Numbered from the stretch's first letter, positions 27,497 to 38,692 are shown. The stretch is 64,000 nucleotides of DNA from Deltaproteobacteria bacterium (GCA_021780695.1 JAJXYD010000040.1:124001-188000), one strand, 5' to 3'. Translations and numbers: made by a program. Notes: generated by a model from the sequence alone, not told the origin.

Positions 27497-28159
27497 TCAG
27501 AGAGGATCCTTGACCCAGGGCCAATCCGCTTCTTCTCTGAGATCCTGCCCCAGTCGCACGATCATCTCGGTGGCGGAGGCAAAATCGATCGTTCCCGTAT
27601 CTATGGTGAGGTGGTAATTGCGGACATCCAGCCGATTGAGACCCGTGCAAAACCGGATGTAGCGGTCCCGCTCCTGGTCGCTTCGATCGAGCATCCCCGC
27701 GGCCTCTTTTTCGGTCTTTATCCCATACATGTGCATAACCCTTCGAATGCGAAAGCTTATGGGCGCATGGATGAATACGTTGAATAATTTTGCCTTGCCC
27801 CGCAGAACGTAAAATGCGCCCCGACCGACAATAAGGCACGGTCCCTTGGACACAAGCTCTTCCATCAGGTGGTTTTGGGTTTCGACCAGCTGTTCATCGG
27901 AAATCCAGCGCACAGGAGGAATATAGACCGCCTCGGGAGCTCCGACGGCAAAAACGGCTATAAGCTTTTCCCAGAAGCTCTGCAAACGCCCGTCTCTATC
28001 GTCGAGCTCTCCCTTGTGGCATCCAAGCTTTTTCGCCGCCTCCTCGAGGATCTCCCGGTCGATGTAGGCATAGCCCAGACGCTTTGCCGCCTGCTGGCCT
28101 ATGTAAGCGCCGCCGCTGCCCAGTTCCCGCATGATCGTTATAGCAGTTGGACCAATCAT
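27497..28159 (-). CDS. cytidylate-kinase-like family protein
   Basis: A 220-residue protein of the cytidylate-kinase-like group (often named AAK6 or Cytidylate kinase 2). The P-loop region is TIMRELGSGGAYIGQQAA near 8-25, a non-standard Walker A. YIDREILEEAAKKLG and VGRGAFYVLRGK are typical of the family, as is an HAPISFRIRRVM lid. Members occur widely in anaerobes, often without a known substrate; the true Cmk has a classical GPxGxGKS loop. A nucleotide or small-molecule kinase activity is inferred. Confidence 0.82.
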   Translation of the reverse strand: MIGPTAITIMRELGSGGAYIGQQAAKRLGYAYIDREILEEAAKKLGCHKGELDDRDGRLQSFWEKLIAVFAVGAPEAVYIPPVRWISDEQLVETQNHLMEELVSKGPCLIVGRGAFYVLRGKAKLFNVFIHAPISFRIRRVMHMYGIKTEKEAAGMLDRSDQERDRYIRFCTGLNRLDVRNYHLTIDTGTIDFASATEMIVRLGQDLREEADWPWVKDPL

Positions 28160-28450
28160 CTTGGCTGACCTTCAATCGGCTGGGGTTGCGTTCCGCAGGC
28201 GCCGGGACAATTCAATCGGCCCGTAACGGGCACGGCTTTTTGTGCCCATCGGCTTTTCTTGACAACAGCATCGACTTTACGGAGCGCAGCACTGGTAAGC
28301 ATCGAAAACCGCGCCGACAAAAGCGGCGCCACATTAGAAGCCAAACTCGTCCTGCCTTTAAAAATAGATCTTCTATACGTTTTGGGAGGAATGTCAAATA
28401 AAGATCGCTTCGCCGTTGCGTTAAATCCCCGTGAAACGGGTAAGGCCCCC
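28160..28450. other. gene-free interval
   Basis: No supported gene. A hairpin GGGCAC (28228-28233) / GTGCCC (28242-28247) with a T-rich loop is the only clear structure. Confidence 0.5.
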
Positions 28451-28714
28451 TTATTGCCCCTCGGTGTTCTTTTGGGCCTCATCTATCAGTTCGAGAAGGG
28501 AGGAAAGCTTTTCCTTGGGCCTTCGGCCCTGGAACTCTTCCCACTGCTGCGGGGTAAAGCGGTCTTTGAGATATTTTTCTATGGGGAAGTAAACCTGCCA
28601 ACAGGCAATGATCCGGTGACAGGGAAGGTCTCCGGCTTCCCGCAGACAGTAGGAGAAAACCGTTTCCCCGCCCAACCTCGGGCACCTTATCCACAGTTGA
28701 TCGCTTGCATCCAT
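28451..28714 (-). CDS. conserved hypothetical protein (CPRLGG type)
   Basis: An 87-residue soluble protein opening MDASDQLWIRCPRLGGETVF. It has Cys residues at about 11, 23, 32 and 38 that may bind metal. The C-terminal half PKEKLSSLLELIDEAQK is helical and charged. I recall similar short proteins in Deltaproteobacteria but know no function. The ATG at 28714 is chosen over a longer frame because it restores the conserved-looking N-terminus. It lies 13 nt after the PIN-domain remnant on the same strand. Confidence 0.65.
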   Translation of the reverse strand: MDASDQLWIRCPRLGGETVFSYCLREAGDLPCHRIIACWQVYFPIEKYLKDRFTPQQWEEFQGRRPKEKLSSLLELIDEAQKNTEGQ

Positions 28715-28727
28715 ACTATTGCGGCCT

Positions 28728-29154
28728 TCAGCTTGATAGAAGTTCGACTCCGCTACTCTGACACACATCGAGAAAGTCTTTAGGATTTAAGGTAATCATT
28801 GCGTCAATTTTTGTGTTTCTATCCTCGATGGCCAACCTTATAACCCAATCGACAAGGCTAAGCGACTTCCATGGGCAAGGGCTTCGCAATACCATTTCCA
28901 ATGCGTCGGAACGGTAGGATTGATCAGGAAAAAGCACTGTGCCCGAGCGTCCGGTATAGGCAAAAAAACTCTTGATCCAATTTGGCCTTTTAACGAACCT
29001 CGTATTGAGCGTCTCGTAGAGACAAGGCCACGGCAGAATTAAATTTGCTTTATCCAAATGAATCGGCAAGATTCTTCGCGTCTTGATGACGGCCATCTCT
29101 ATTGTCGTAGAGAGCATACCAAAAACCTGTGTCAAGCAGCAGATTTTTAGCCAT
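28728..29154 (-). pseudogene. PIN-domain toxin gene with a frameshift
   Basis: The gene starts at ATG 29154, overlapping the stop of the upstream partner (ATGGCTAA). Its first frame encodes MAKNLLLDTGFWYALYDNRD and stops at TAA 29052-29050. The rest of the PIN domain continues in the next frame from about 29060: LILPWPCLYETLNTRFVKR, SLVDWVIRL and IDAMITLNPKDFLDV. Together these give the acidic residues expected of the nuclease (Asp8, Glu in YETL, two later Asp). One extra base, or two missing, near 29050-29066 explains the break. Either the toxin is dead or the base call is wrong. Confidence 0.75.
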
Positions 29155-29476
29155 TCTCTTGCAGTTCCTCATCGACCTGGGGTTCCTGTGAACCATATCC
29201 TGACCATGGAGCGGCCTTGCGTTTGCCAAATAAAAATTTGCCTTTTATCTTAGAGTCTTCACGCCATATCATGTAGATGCGGTCATGTCGGGCAAGGGAC
29301 ATGCATTCACTAAGATCTTTTTGGATTTCATCGACCAAATCGGCAGTGTATTCATACTGGAGCGTAGCCAGACTGTTTCCGCATTCTTGGGCCTCATGAT
29401 TTTCAAGCCAGGCGTAAAGTCCCTCATAGTCGCCCTTGACTCCCAAGTCGTAGGAAATCCATAGCATTTTTTTCAT
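29147..29476 (-). CDS. small protein paired with a PIN-domain toxin, antitoxin candidate
   Basis: A 109-residue protein opening MKKMLWISYDLGVKGDYEGL. It is soluble and acidic in the middle, with a basic patch near KIKGKFLFGKRKAAPWSGYG and an acidic tail. The 8-bp overlap with the following PIN-domain gene and the conserved pairing in other genomes, as I recall it, support a toxin-antitoxin-like unit. No ribbon-helix-helix or AbrB motif is visible, so DNA binding is not obvious. The start at 29476 is preferred to the longer frame because it has purine-rich sequence upstream and matches the remembered N-terminus. Confidence 0.6.
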   Translation of the reverse strand: MKKMLWISYDLGVKGDYEGLYAWLENHEAQECGNSLATLQYEYTADLVDEIQKDLSECMSLARHDRIYMIWREDSKIKGKFLFGKRKAAPWSGYGSQEPQVDEELQENG

Positions 29477-29682
29477 CTCTTGGCCTTTTCGAAATAAAGC
29501 CGTCCGTGCTGCGTCGTGCAAGTTACAGTATATCCAATTGGCGCTGAAAAAGAGATCGGCTGCACGCTTTTTTGTGCCCGCCCACGTGATTGAGGCTATC
29601 GTCGAATTTAGAAAACTCCACACGCCGGGAGCGCCCGAAGCCCAAAACCCTCCGGACGCCCCTGCGCGAAAACACCTGGTTC

Positions 29683-31044
29683 TTAGGGTTTTGGAAAATT
29701 TTCTATATCCTTTAGCGCCCGCGCGATCTCCTCATCGCTTAGCCTGTGCTGAGTGAGCTTACCGGAGAGGAAAGAATCGTAGGAGGCCAGATCGATCATT
29801 CCATGGCCGCTGAAGTTGAAAAGAATAGTCTTTTGCTTTCCTTCCTGCTTGGCCCGCTTGGCCTCCTCGACGACTGCGGCTATCACGTGGTTTGTTTCCG
29901 GCGCCGGAATGACCCCCTCGCACCTTGCCCATTGTACCCCCGCGGTGAAAGTCTCTATCTGGTCGTAGGCCCTGGCTTCGACGAGGCCTTCCTTTACGAG
30001 ATGGGAAACTATGGGGGCCATGCCGTGGTATCGGAGGCCGCCTGCGTGGATGGGTTCGGGCACAAAGCCGTGTCCCAGGGTGTGCATGGGAAGAAGAGGC
30101 GTGGACATGGCGATGTCGCCAAAGTCATAGGCAAAGGGTCCGCGCGTCAAGGTGGGGCAGGAGGTGGGTTCGGCACCGACTATGGTCAGCTCTTTGCCGT
30201 GGATTTTATCGCGTACGAAGGGCAGTGCGATCCCCGCGAAATTACTGCCTCCGCCCGCGCACCCCATAACCACATCGGGATATTCGCCGATCTGGGCAAG
30301 CTGCTTTTCGGCCTCAAGCCCTATTATCGTCTGATGGAGCAACACGTGATTTAAAACGCTTCCCAGAGCATAGCGGGAATCCTTGTTCCCGACCGCGTCC
30401 TCGATGGCCTCGCTTATGGCTATGCCCAGGCTGCCGGGCGAGTCGGGATGTTGGGCCAGGATATTTCGGCCCGCCTGAGTCCTGTCGCTGGGGCTCGGTA
30501 TGCATTCGCCTCCCCAGGTGGCCATCATCAGGCGCCGATAGGGCTTTTGCTCGTAGCTGATTTTGACCATGAAAACGCGGCATTCGAGGCCAAACATCGC
30601 GCAGGCCATGCTCAAAGCGCTTCCCCACTGGCCTGCGCCGGTTTCGGTCGAAAGCCTCTTTATGCCGAAGGCCTTGTTGTAGTAGGCTTGGGCGATAGCG
30701 GTATTGGGCTTGTGGGAGCCGGCGGGACTTGCCCCTTCGTACTTGTAGTAAATCTTTACGGGAGCATCGAGGAGCTTTTCGAAATTGATCGCCCGGCAAA
30801 GGGGCGCGGGACGCCACAGAAGGTATTTTTCCAGCACCGGCTCCGGGATATCTATCCAGCGTTGTGTCGACACTTCCTGTTCGATTAGATTCATCGGAAA
30901 AACCGGGGCGAGGTCCTCGGCGCACACCGGTTTGCCCGTACCCGGATGAAGAGGCGGACTCATGGGGGTGGGCAGGTCGGCCACTATATTATACCATTGC
31001 CTTGGGATTTCACTGTCTGGCAAAACAATCTTTCTTTGCTCCAT
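29683..31044 (-). CDS. trpB2: TrpB2-type tryptophan synthase beta chain
   Basis: A 453-residue PLP enzyme of the TrpB2 class. The PLP Lys lies in [13 protein letters not shown] near 115-127, and the Gly-rich phosphate loop is [11 protein letters not shown] near 260. The extended N-terminus is typical of TrpB2. It joins indole and serine to give tryptophan. No trpA or other trp genes are adjacent, which is common for this class and suggests indole salvage. AGGAGAAG precedes the ATG at 31044; the frame extends 15 codons further upstream. Confidence 0.95.
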   Translation of the reverse strand: MEQRKIVLPDSEIPRQWYNIVADLPTPMSPPLHPGTGKPVCAEDLAPVFPMNLIEQEVSTQRWIDIPEPVLEKYLLWRPAPLCRAINFEKLLDAPVKIYYKYEGASPAGSHKPNTAIAQAYYNKAFGIKRLSTETGAGQWGSALSMACAMFGLECRVFMVKISYEQKPYRRLMMATWGGECIPSPSDRTQAGRNILAQHPDSPGSLGIAISEAIEDAVGNKDSRYALGSVLNHVLLHQTIIGLEAEKQLAQIGEYPDVVMGCAGGGSNFAGIALPFVRDKIHGKELTIVGAEPTSCPTLTRGPFAYDFGDIAMSTPLLPMHTLGHGFVPEPIHAGGLRYHGMAPIVSHLVKEGLVEARAYDQIETFTAGVQWARCEGVIPAPETNHVIAAVVEEAKRAKQEGKQKTILFNFSGHGMIDLASYDSFLSGKLTQHRLSDEEIARALKDIENFPKP

Positions 31045-31190
31045 TTTCTTCTCCTGAACCGGTTCTACGGTTGATAATCGTGTGCGCACAAAAGGCGAGA
31101 ACTCCTATATAAAACAAAATGGTGAAATTAGGAATTATGGAATTTGTCCAATAAAGCTGAATGGGTTTTCCGGGCCGGAGACAAAGGGGT

Positions 31191-32588
31191 TCACCGCCTC
31201 CAGAGTGCCGAAAAAAAGCCGTCGGCCCCATGCCTATGAGGCCGGCAAAGGTAGTATGGGCCCGAAGACATCCCGCGGCAAAGCGGGGGCAGGCGGCCGG
31301 AAGCGGGCTCGACGCTAAATTCGGGATTCATTGGGGTAAGGCTCTCGGCAACCTCTTCGTTTTCCTCTCTAAAAACCGTGCAGGTCGCATAAACCAAAAG
31401 ACCTCCAGGCTTTACAAAACGCGCGGCATGCTTGAGAAGTTCCTTCTGAATCCGTGAGAGCCGGTAGACATCTTTTATGTGCCGCCGCCATTTGATATCG
31501 GGTTTTCTGCGCAGGGTCCCCAAACCGGTGCAGGGAGCATCCAGAAGGACCCGGTCGAAAAGACCGTGCTCCTCGGGGCGCAGGGCAAGCGCGTCTTGAG
31601 CGAGTGTGCGAATAATGCTTATCGATTGCCGGTGTGCATTTTTTCGGGCTTCTTCGAGTTTCCAGGCCGATTGATCCACACTTAGCACTTCCCCTTCATT
31701 TTTCATAAGGATGGCCATATGGGCCGATTTTACGCCCAGGCCCGAGCAAAGGTCCAAAACGCGCTCACCGCATCGGGGCGCGAGCAGCAGCGACACTATC
31801 TGGGAACCTTCGTCCTGGGGTTGTAGAAAACCCTCGCGGAAAGCAACCGTATCGGTCATATCCCGCCTGGGGGTCTTTACCTGAATTGCCCCTTCAAGAC
31901 GCGAGGAGGCCTCGGCTTCGATTCCTTCTTTTTGAAGGCAGGCGATCGCTTCCTCGCGGGAAGCCTTGAGGGTATTTATCCTGAAGGCCGCGGGGGCGAT
32001 TTTGTTGCTCGCCTCGAAAAACAGCCCTGCTTCTTCGGCGCCGATCTCCTCTGTTAGCCTGCGAACAAGCCATACAGGATTGGAAGTCATAAGGGCCGTG
32101 TATTGGGCCGGGTCTTTTTGTTGATCGGGCCATCTCCAGTCGCCCGAAGGGGCATCTGGGGGGGGGCAATCGCCGGCATCGGTCGATTCTTTGCGGGAGG
32201 CTCGTCGCGCGGCCTCGCGCAAAAGCCCGTTTATAAACCTGATGATATGCGGGGGCTGGCTGCTCTTGGCGATCTCGACGGCATCGTTTACGGCCGCATG
32301 ATCGGGAATGCGGTCCAAAAACATGATTTGATAGAGGCCCAGCCTGAGCAGGACCCTTACTTCCGGGGCGATCCTGTCGGGCCTGGTCTTGCTGAGCTGG
32401 TCGATGTGCCAGTCAAGCCGGGCGCGCCAGCGCAAAACCCCGTAGACAAGCTCGGTTAGAAGCGCTCTGTCGCGTTGGTCGATCCTCGAGTGCCGCTCCA
32501 GAGTCGAACGGATCAGCCGGTCGGGATGCGGGGCTTTTTGTTCGAGGTGCAAAAGGATTTGGTAAGCCAGAATTCTTGATGTAACCAT
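31191..32588 (-). CDS. rsmB: 16S rRNA (cytosine-967-C5) methyltransferase
   Basis: A 465-residue RsmB/Sun protein. The N-terminal NusB-like domain (about 1-135) contains RALLTELVYGVLRWRARLDWH. The methyltransferase domain carries VLDLCSGLGVKSAHMA near 270, LLDAPCTGLGTLRRKPD near 345 and YATCTVFREENEEV near 400, with the two catalytic Cys residues. A proline-rich linker of about 30 residues (near 142-172) separates the domains and seems longer than usual. It is the last gene of the def-fmt-DUF116-rsmB order. Confidence 0.93.
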   Translation of the reverse strand: MVTSRILAYQILLHLEQKAPHPDRLIRSTLERHSRIDQRDRALLTELVYGVLRWRARLDWHIDQLSKTRPDRIAPEVRVLLRLGLYQIMFLDRIPDHAAVNDAVEIAKSSQPPHIIRFINGLLREAARRASRKESTDAGDCPPPDAPSGDWRWPDQQKDPAQYTALMTSNPVWLVRRLTEEIGAEEAGLFFEASNKIAPAAFRINTLKASREEAIACLQKEGIEAEASSRLEGAIQVKTPRRDMTDTVAFREGFLQPQDEGSQIVSLLLAPRCGERVLDLCSGLGVKSAHMAILMKNEGEVLSVDQSAWKLEEARKNAHRQSISIIRTLAQDALALRPEEHGLFDRVLLDAPCTGLGTLRRKPDIKWRRHIKDVYRLSRIQKELLKHAARFVKPGGLLVYATCTVFREENEEVAESLTPMNPEFSVEPASGRLPPLCRGMSSGPYYLCRPHRHGADGFFSALWRR

Positions 32589-32737
32589 AAAGAAAAATCT
32601 CTGCAGGGCGCCCTGGTCTCAGGGTAACCCGGGGGTATCTTTTACTGTGCAACCGTGCACTCCAGAGCCAAAGGATTTGCAATGTCCGATGAAACCTTAC
32701 GAGACAGCACTCAAGGGCTGCTAAAAATTGGAAACCC

Positions 32738-33577
32738 TCAGTTTTTCGAACTCTTTGGCTTTTGCGGAAGCACTCTTTTTAGCACTTCCTCCACCTGGTC
32801 CAGGGGAACCCGGGTATTGATGCACGGCCCAAAGGGCCTCAAGTTGAAAATCCCAAACACCGGCAGGGGAGTCGTGTCCTGAATTCCGCTTGTAAGATCT
32901 CTTTCACATGCCACGGCGATAATGAGGTCGGGGCGGGTGTCTATCACTATCCGGCGTGCAATGGTGCCCCCGGTGGCTACCGCAAGGTGGGCGCCGTATT
33001 TTTCGGAAAGTTCCAGAAGGTCCTTTATGCTGCACTTGCCGCAGCGCTTGCAGTTTTGGACCCGGTAGGTGACTTTTACCTTGCAGTCTCTATCCTGCAA
33101 ACAATGAGGCATGAGGAGCAAAACCGACTTGAGGGGCTTGCCGTTTCGGCACTGGGCCAAAACAAGTTCGTTGTTTACGGCTACGAAGGCGTGCTGGACC
33201 TGTTCGCGGCGAAAACCTGCCAGCCTGCCGATACCGATCAGGATGGGCAGAAGCTGCCTGATCGCCACACTGCGAAGCTTTCTGGAAAAGGCTATATCGC
33301 GGCCGAGAGCGAAAACCGCGCCCAGAAGGGCAAGACCGCCGAGCAGCACCGCGGCCGCAAGGCATGTAAGTATTCCCATTATGAGGGGAAGATGGACCGA
33401 AATGTTTCTAAAACCGTAATAGGGCACTATATAGAGAAGGGCAAGGACTGCGGTTGCGATGATGGCAAAAAGCGAAACCAGCGCTATTATTATGCGCTTT
33501 TGCGAACCAACGGCCGGGCTGAGCTCGGGAAGCATTTCTTCCCGCAAAAGTTCGGTTGGTTTTTCCACTTGAGTCAT
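32738..33577 (-). CDS. DUF116 membrane protein
   Basis: A 279-residue protein. Two predicted membrane helices (about 28-52 and 62-90) are followed by a cytoplasmic DUF116 domain. This holds Cys motifs CLQDRDC and CKRCGKC (about 158-185), which could bind a metal or iron-sulfur cluster, then LAVATGGTIARRIV and ACERDLTSGIQD. The family function is unknown. Its start overlaps the fmt stop by 4 nt (ATGA), so the two are translationally coupled. The persistent association with def and fmt in anaerobes suggests a link to protein maturation. Confidence 0.85.
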   Translation of the reverse strand: MTQVEKPTELLREEMLPELSPAVGSQKRIIIALVSLFAIIATAVLALLYIVPYYGFRNISVHLPLIMGILTCLAAAVLLGGLALLGAVFALGRDIAFSRKLRSVAIRQLLPILIGIGRLAGFRREQVQHAFVAVNNELVLAQCRNGKPLKSVLLLMPHCLQDRDCKVKVTYRVQNCKRCGKCSIKDLLELSEKYGAHLAVATGGTIARRIVIDTRPDLIIAVACERDLTSGIQDTTPLPVFGIFNLRPFGPCINTRVPLDQVEEVLKRVLPQKPKSSKN

Positions 33578-34512
33578 TCCAGAAATGAACCTTGCGGTAT
33601 GGGCCTGCCGCGAGTGAATTCACCCGCGCTCATGCGCCGCATCCCCTCCATTTGAAGCTCTCCCAGGCAAAGCGGGTTTCCGCAGCCCCCGGTAACGATC
33701 AGGCCGCTGTCGGCCATCCCGATCACCTCGCCGCCTCTGGCCGTGGTCGCTCCCCAGGAAACCGAAGCGGCGCGAAAAGACTTGACCCTTTTACCCCCAA
33801 GGGAAAACCACGCTCCCGGCGCAGGATCAAATGCGCGAATCTGATTTATAATATCTTTTGCGGCAGAATTCCAATTAATCCGCAACTCCTCTTTACGTAT
33901 CGGAGGAGCGTAAGTTGCCCGGCCGGAGTCCTGGGCAAGCGGGCAAAGCCGCCCCGCGGGCCAGTCGCGAAGGACGCGCAGGAGAAGCTCCGCCCCCTTT
34001 TGAGAAAGATTTTTATAGACCGTTCCAAAGGCATCTTGCGGGCCAATCGGGGATTTTTCCTGCAAGAGCACGGGTCCCGTGTCCAGCCCTGAGTCCAGAA
34101 GCATTATCGAAATGCCCGTCGAATTTTCCCCGGCCAGTATGGACCTCTGGATGGGCGCCGCCCCCCTTAACCGGGGTAAAAGAGAGCCGTGAATGTTTAG
34201 TGCCCCCAGCGGGAATAGGTCGAGAAGAGGTTGGGAAAGGATCTGGCCGAAAGCCACCACGACGGCAAGCTCGGCGCCGTAGGAGCGCACCTTCTCGACT
34301 ACCTCCGCGCCGCGCACTGTCTCGGGCTGGTAGACGGGAAGGCCTTCCGCGATCGCCAACATTTTGACTGGAGACTGATGGACCTTTCGGCCCCTGCCGC
34401 TTGCCCGGTCCGGTTGAGTTATAACGAGGCGCACATCCGAGTTGGATTCGAGCAGCTTTTCAAGGGAGGGAACGGCAAAATCGGGGGTTCCAAAAAATAC
34501 TAGTCCAGGCAC
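33574..34512 (-). CDS. fmt: methionyl-tRNA formyltransferase
   Basis: A 312-residue Fmt. It formylates initiator Met-tRNA using 10-formyl-tetrahydrofolate. The N-terminus LVFFGTPDFAVPSLEKLL, the catalytic block ALNIHGSLLPRLRGAAPIQRS (about residues 104-124) and LDTGPVLLQ are diagnostic. I prefer the GTG at 34512 over a frame 14 codons longer: it begins at the conserved region, has AGGAG upstream, and overlaps the end of def by 13 nt. Confidence 0.95.
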   Translation of the reverse strand: MPGLVFFGTPDFAVPSLEKLLESNSDVRLVITQPDRASGRGRKVHQSPVKMLAIAEGLPVYQPETVRGAEVVEKVRSYGAELAVVVAFGQILSQPLLDLFPLGALNIHGSLLPRLRGAAPIQRSILAGENSTGISIMLLDSGLDTGPVLLQEKSPIGPQDAFGTVYKNLSQKGAELLLRVLRDWPAGRLCPLAQDSGRATYAPPIRKEELRINWNSAAKDIINQIRAFDPAPGAWFSLGGKRVKSFRAASVSWGATTARGGEVIGMADSGLIVTGGCGNPLCLGELQMEGMRRMSAGEFTRGRPIPQGSFLE

Positions 34513-35036
34513 GGCTGCTCCTGCTCCCCCTCTTCCTTCAATTTCTTCTTCCACCTTCTTTTAAAAATGTCCCTGGATAGGGCACTCATCCGGTCGATAA
34601 ACAATTTGCCCTCCAGGTGATCCATTTCATGCTGGAGACAAATGGCGAGAAGACCCCCGGCCTCTATTTCGATCACTTTGCCCTCGCGGTCCTGTCCACG
34701 CACCTCCACTTGCTCGTAGCGGGTTACGGGCGAAAAATACCCGGGTATGCTTAGACAGCCCTCTTCGGACTTCGTTTTTCCACTGGCGCTTATCAGCTCC
34801 GGGTTTATGAGCACCAAAAGTCCATGACCCGGTTCACGGCATTCGAGGTCCAAAACCACCAGCCTCACGGGCCGCCCCACCTGGTTTGCGGCAAGACCGA
34901 TTCCTGGAGCTTCGTGCATCGTCTCGATCATGTTATCTATCAGAACCTGGATCTCCTCGTCATCGATATTTTCGATGCGCGTGGCCTTCCGGCGCAAAAC
35001 CGGGTCCGGATATATGGATATAGGCAGAAGTGACAC
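34500..35036 (-). CDS. def: peptide deformylase
   Basis: A 178-residue peptide deformylase with all three metal-site motifs: GIGLAANQVG near 44-53, EGCLSIPG near 91-98, and HEMDHLEG near 136-143. It removes the formyl group added by Fmt from nascent proteins. The start is a GTG preceded by AAGGAAAA, with a good promoter some 75-100 nt upstream. It heads the def-fmt-DUF116-rsmB operon. Confidence 0.95.
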   Translation of the reverse strand: MSLLPISIYPDPVLRRKATRIENIDDEEIQVLIDNMIETMHEAPGIGLAANQVGRPVRLVVLDLECREPGHGLLVLINPELISASGKTKSEEGCLSIPGYFSPVTRYEQVEVRGQDREGKVIEIEAGGLLAICLQHEMDHLEGKLFIDRMSALSRDIFKRRWKKKLKEEGEQEQPCLD

Positions 35037-35374
35037 GGGATGTTTTCCTTATCGCAATTATTCCTCTGAGGCAACCGCCGCATGCAGGCGCCAAGGGACG
35101 CCATCTTGCTATTTTAATTTTTCGGCACGCTCTTTTCAACAACTCAGTGGGGCGGCGTAGCGACTTTGATCAACTCGGGCTGATTTTATTGATTTTTCAA
35201 GGCCTTTAGAATATCTTTCCATGGCATAAATCCTGCTTTGACTAAACACATATTCTTACATTGCGGTCCCGGGGACTGGAAAAGCTGTTATCTTCTTCCC
35301 GGTTCGGGCCAGAGAGGTAGACTATTGAAGCTTTGCGCCTCCCCCTTGACGGCAGGTGGCGAAAAGGAGCCAGT
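35037..35374. other. divergent intergenic region
   Basis: It separates def (minus) from a GT2 gene (plus). It carries the def promoter listed next and AAAAGGAG before the plus-strand GTG. I see no other element and no clear plus-strand promoter. Confidence 0.5.
35111..35139 (-). promoter_or_regulatory. promoter of the def operon
   Basis: On the minus strand, TTGAAA (35139-35134) and TAAAAT (35116-35111) are separated by 17 nt. Transcription would start near 35104, giving a leader of roughly 68 nt before def. Confidence 0.55.
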
Positions 35375-36412
35375 GTGAAACACAGCCAGGAAAAGCCGCG
35401 GATAAGCGTCATAATCCCAGCTAGAAACGAGGCGCGGGCAATTAAGTCCATAATTGCAAGGGTGCGAAAAACACTGGAGGAAAAGGGCCTCAGCCACGAA
35501 ATCATCGTTATCGACGACGGCTCTTCGGACAAAACCGCCGATATGGCCTGTCAAGGCGGAGCCATCGTTTTTTCCCATCCTTACAACATTGGAAACGGCG
35601 CAGCGATAAAGACCGGTATAAGAAATGCCAGGGGAGATTTTCTCGTAATGCTCGATGCCGACGGGCAGCACCCGCCGGAAAATATCCCGGCTCTTCTCGC
35701 TATGCTCGCAAAATACCACATGGCGGTTGGGGCCAGGAGCCAGGGTTCAAAGGCAAGCCTTCACCGAAGATTTGCAAATAAAATTTACAACCGGTTTGCC
35801 TCCTACGTGTGCGGACGGCCCATAGAAGATCTCACCTCAGGCTTCCGGGCGATACGGGCCGGGGTTGCAAAGGAATTCGTCTCTCTTCTTCCCAACACCT
35901 TTTCCTACCCCACCACTATAACCCTGGCCACGGTGCGCTCAGGCTACAGCCTGGCCTACCTGCCGATAAAAAGTCCAAGACGGCTCGAGGGCACCAAGAG
36001 CAAAATCCGGCTCTTCCGCGATGGAGCCCGCTTCTTTCTCATACTCTTTAAAATAACGACACTGTTTTCACCCCTGAAGATTTTTTTACCCCTAGGCGCT
36101 CTTACCTTCCTGGCAGGGGTCGGCTATGGGGTCCTCAAGATTTTTCTTAGCGGACGCTATGGCCCCACCTCCCAGATGCTCATGGTGTTCGCGGTCTTGA
36201 TATTTCTAATAGGACTCGTTTCCGAGCAGATCGCTCAGTTGAGATTCGACCGCACTATCCCCTTTGCCGGTGAAAGGCAAAAAAGACACCTGGGTTTGGA
36301 CCAAGGCATGGAAGCCGAAAGGATCGACGCAACGGCGTGCGGTTGCACTCCGATGGCCGCCGAGCCCCAGGAAAGCTTTGAAAGGCCCAATGCATCCCGG
36401 GCTAAAGGCTAG
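35375..36412 (+). CDS. membrane-associated family 2 glycosyltransferase
   Basis: A 345-residue GT2 enzyme of the polyprenyl-phosphate sugar transferase type. SVIIPARNEARAI near 10, DDGSSDKTADMA near 50 and MLDADGQHPP near 88 define the nucleotide-sugar site. DLTSGFRAIR follows near 150. Two membrane helices close the catalytic part (about 235-260 and 268-290). A hydrophilic tail of some 45 residues follows. It likely makes a lipid-linked sugar for envelope glycans. The GTG at 35375 is 5 nt after AAAAGGAG; a TTG 14 codons upstream is less likely. Confidence 0.88.
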   Translation: MKHSQEKPRISVIIPARNEARAIKSIIARVRKTLEEKGLSHEIIVIDDGSSDKTADMACQGGAIVFSHPYNIGNGAAIKTGIRNARGDFLVMLDADGQHPPENIPALLAMLAKYHMAVGARSQGSKASLHRRFANKIYNRFASYVCGRPIEDLTSGFRAIRAGVAKEFVSLLPNTFSYPTTITLATVRSGYSLAYLPIKSPRRLEGTKSKIRLFRDGARFFLILFKITTLFSPLKIFLPLGALTFLAGVGYGVLKIFLSGRYGPTSQMLMVFAVLIFLIGLVSEQIAQLRFDRTIPFAGERQKRHLGLDQGMEAERIDATACGCTPMAAEPQESFERPNASRAKG

Positions 36413-36430
36413 AGAGTTCGCGGTACGAAA

Positions 36431-36461
36431 AAAACCGGGGCAAAAATCTCGCCCCGGTTTT
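36431..36461. terminator. bidirectional intrinsic terminator
   Basis: AAAACCGGGGC at 36431-36441 pairs with GCCCCGGTTTT at 36451-36461 around a 9-nt loop. It lies between the converging GT2 and groEL genes and can terminate both. Confidence 0.88.
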
Positions 36462-36511
36462 CTAAAATTCAGGGCCGGCGCTTAGAAAAGCAGTGCAGGC
36501 AGGGGATAGGT

Positions 36512-38206
<1,695 letters not shown>

Positions 38207-38224
38207 TCACCATTTTGCGCCCGC

Positions 38225-38512
38225 TTATTCGACAATGGCCAAAATGTCGTCTTCGCGCATTATAAGATACTCTTCATTTCCAAGTTTGATTTCCGTTCCG
38301 CCGTACTTGTTAAAAAGTACCCTGTCGCCTGGCTTTAACTGCAAGGCAACCGTCTTGCCGTCTTTTAAAACGATTCCGGTTCCAACCGCGATAACTTTTC
38401 CCTGCTGGGGTTTTTCCTTGGCGGAATCGGGGATGATTATGCCCCCCGCGGTTCTTTCCTGTTCTTCCAACCTTTGCACGATGATCCTGTCGTGAAGCGG
38501 TCTGTAAGCCAT
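38225..38512 (-). CDS. groES: co-chaperonin GroES (10 kDa)
   Basis: A 95-residue Gro[22 protein letters not shown] opens it (residues 4-23), [12 protein letters not shown] follows and [13 protein letters not shown] closes the signature. The mobile loop (about 16-32) is standard. AAGGAG lies about 9 nt before the ATG. The first gene of the groES-groEL operon. Confidence 0.98.
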   Translation of the reverse strand: MAYRPLHDRIIVQRLEEQERTAGGIIIPDSAKEKPQQGKVIAVGTGIVLKDGKTVALQLKPGDRVLFNKYGGTEIKLGNEEYLIMREDDILAIVE

Positions 38513-38570
38513 TTAACTGCACTCCTTGATTTTTAGATGTATTTGCCCCATGGGCCAACGGATATAATGG

Positions 38571-38596
38571 TAGCACTCTTTTAAACTGAGTGCTAA
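38571..38596 (-). promoter_or_regulatory. CIRCE operator (HrcA binding site)
   Basis: TAGCACTC (38571-38578), nine bases, then GAGTGCTAA (38588-38596). This is the classical CIRCE inverted repeat bound by the HrcA repressor. It sits immediately downstream of the -10 box, as expected for heat-shock control of groES-groEL. hrcA itself is not in the window. Confidence 0.95.
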
Positions 38597-38598
38597 CC

Positions 38599-38626
38599 AA
38601 TATAAAGCCGCAACGACAAAAATCAA
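38599..38626 (-). promoter_or_regulatory. promoter of groES-groEL
   Basis: On the minus strand TTGATT (38626-38621) and TATATT (38604-38599) are spaced 16 nt. The CIRCE element starts 2 nt beyond the -10 box. Confidence 0.7.
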
Positions 38627-38692
38627 GAAGTTCCTTGCGGAAATTTCACTGCGCCTCCCGGCGGCAAAAATCTTTTGGCTTCTTTTGGAAAT

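Noticed and set aside
28259..28783. 174-codon plus-strand frame opposite the 87-residue conserved hypothetical gene
   Set aside because: The minus-strand product has a conserved-looking Cys-rich start and operon context; the plus-strand frame has neither.
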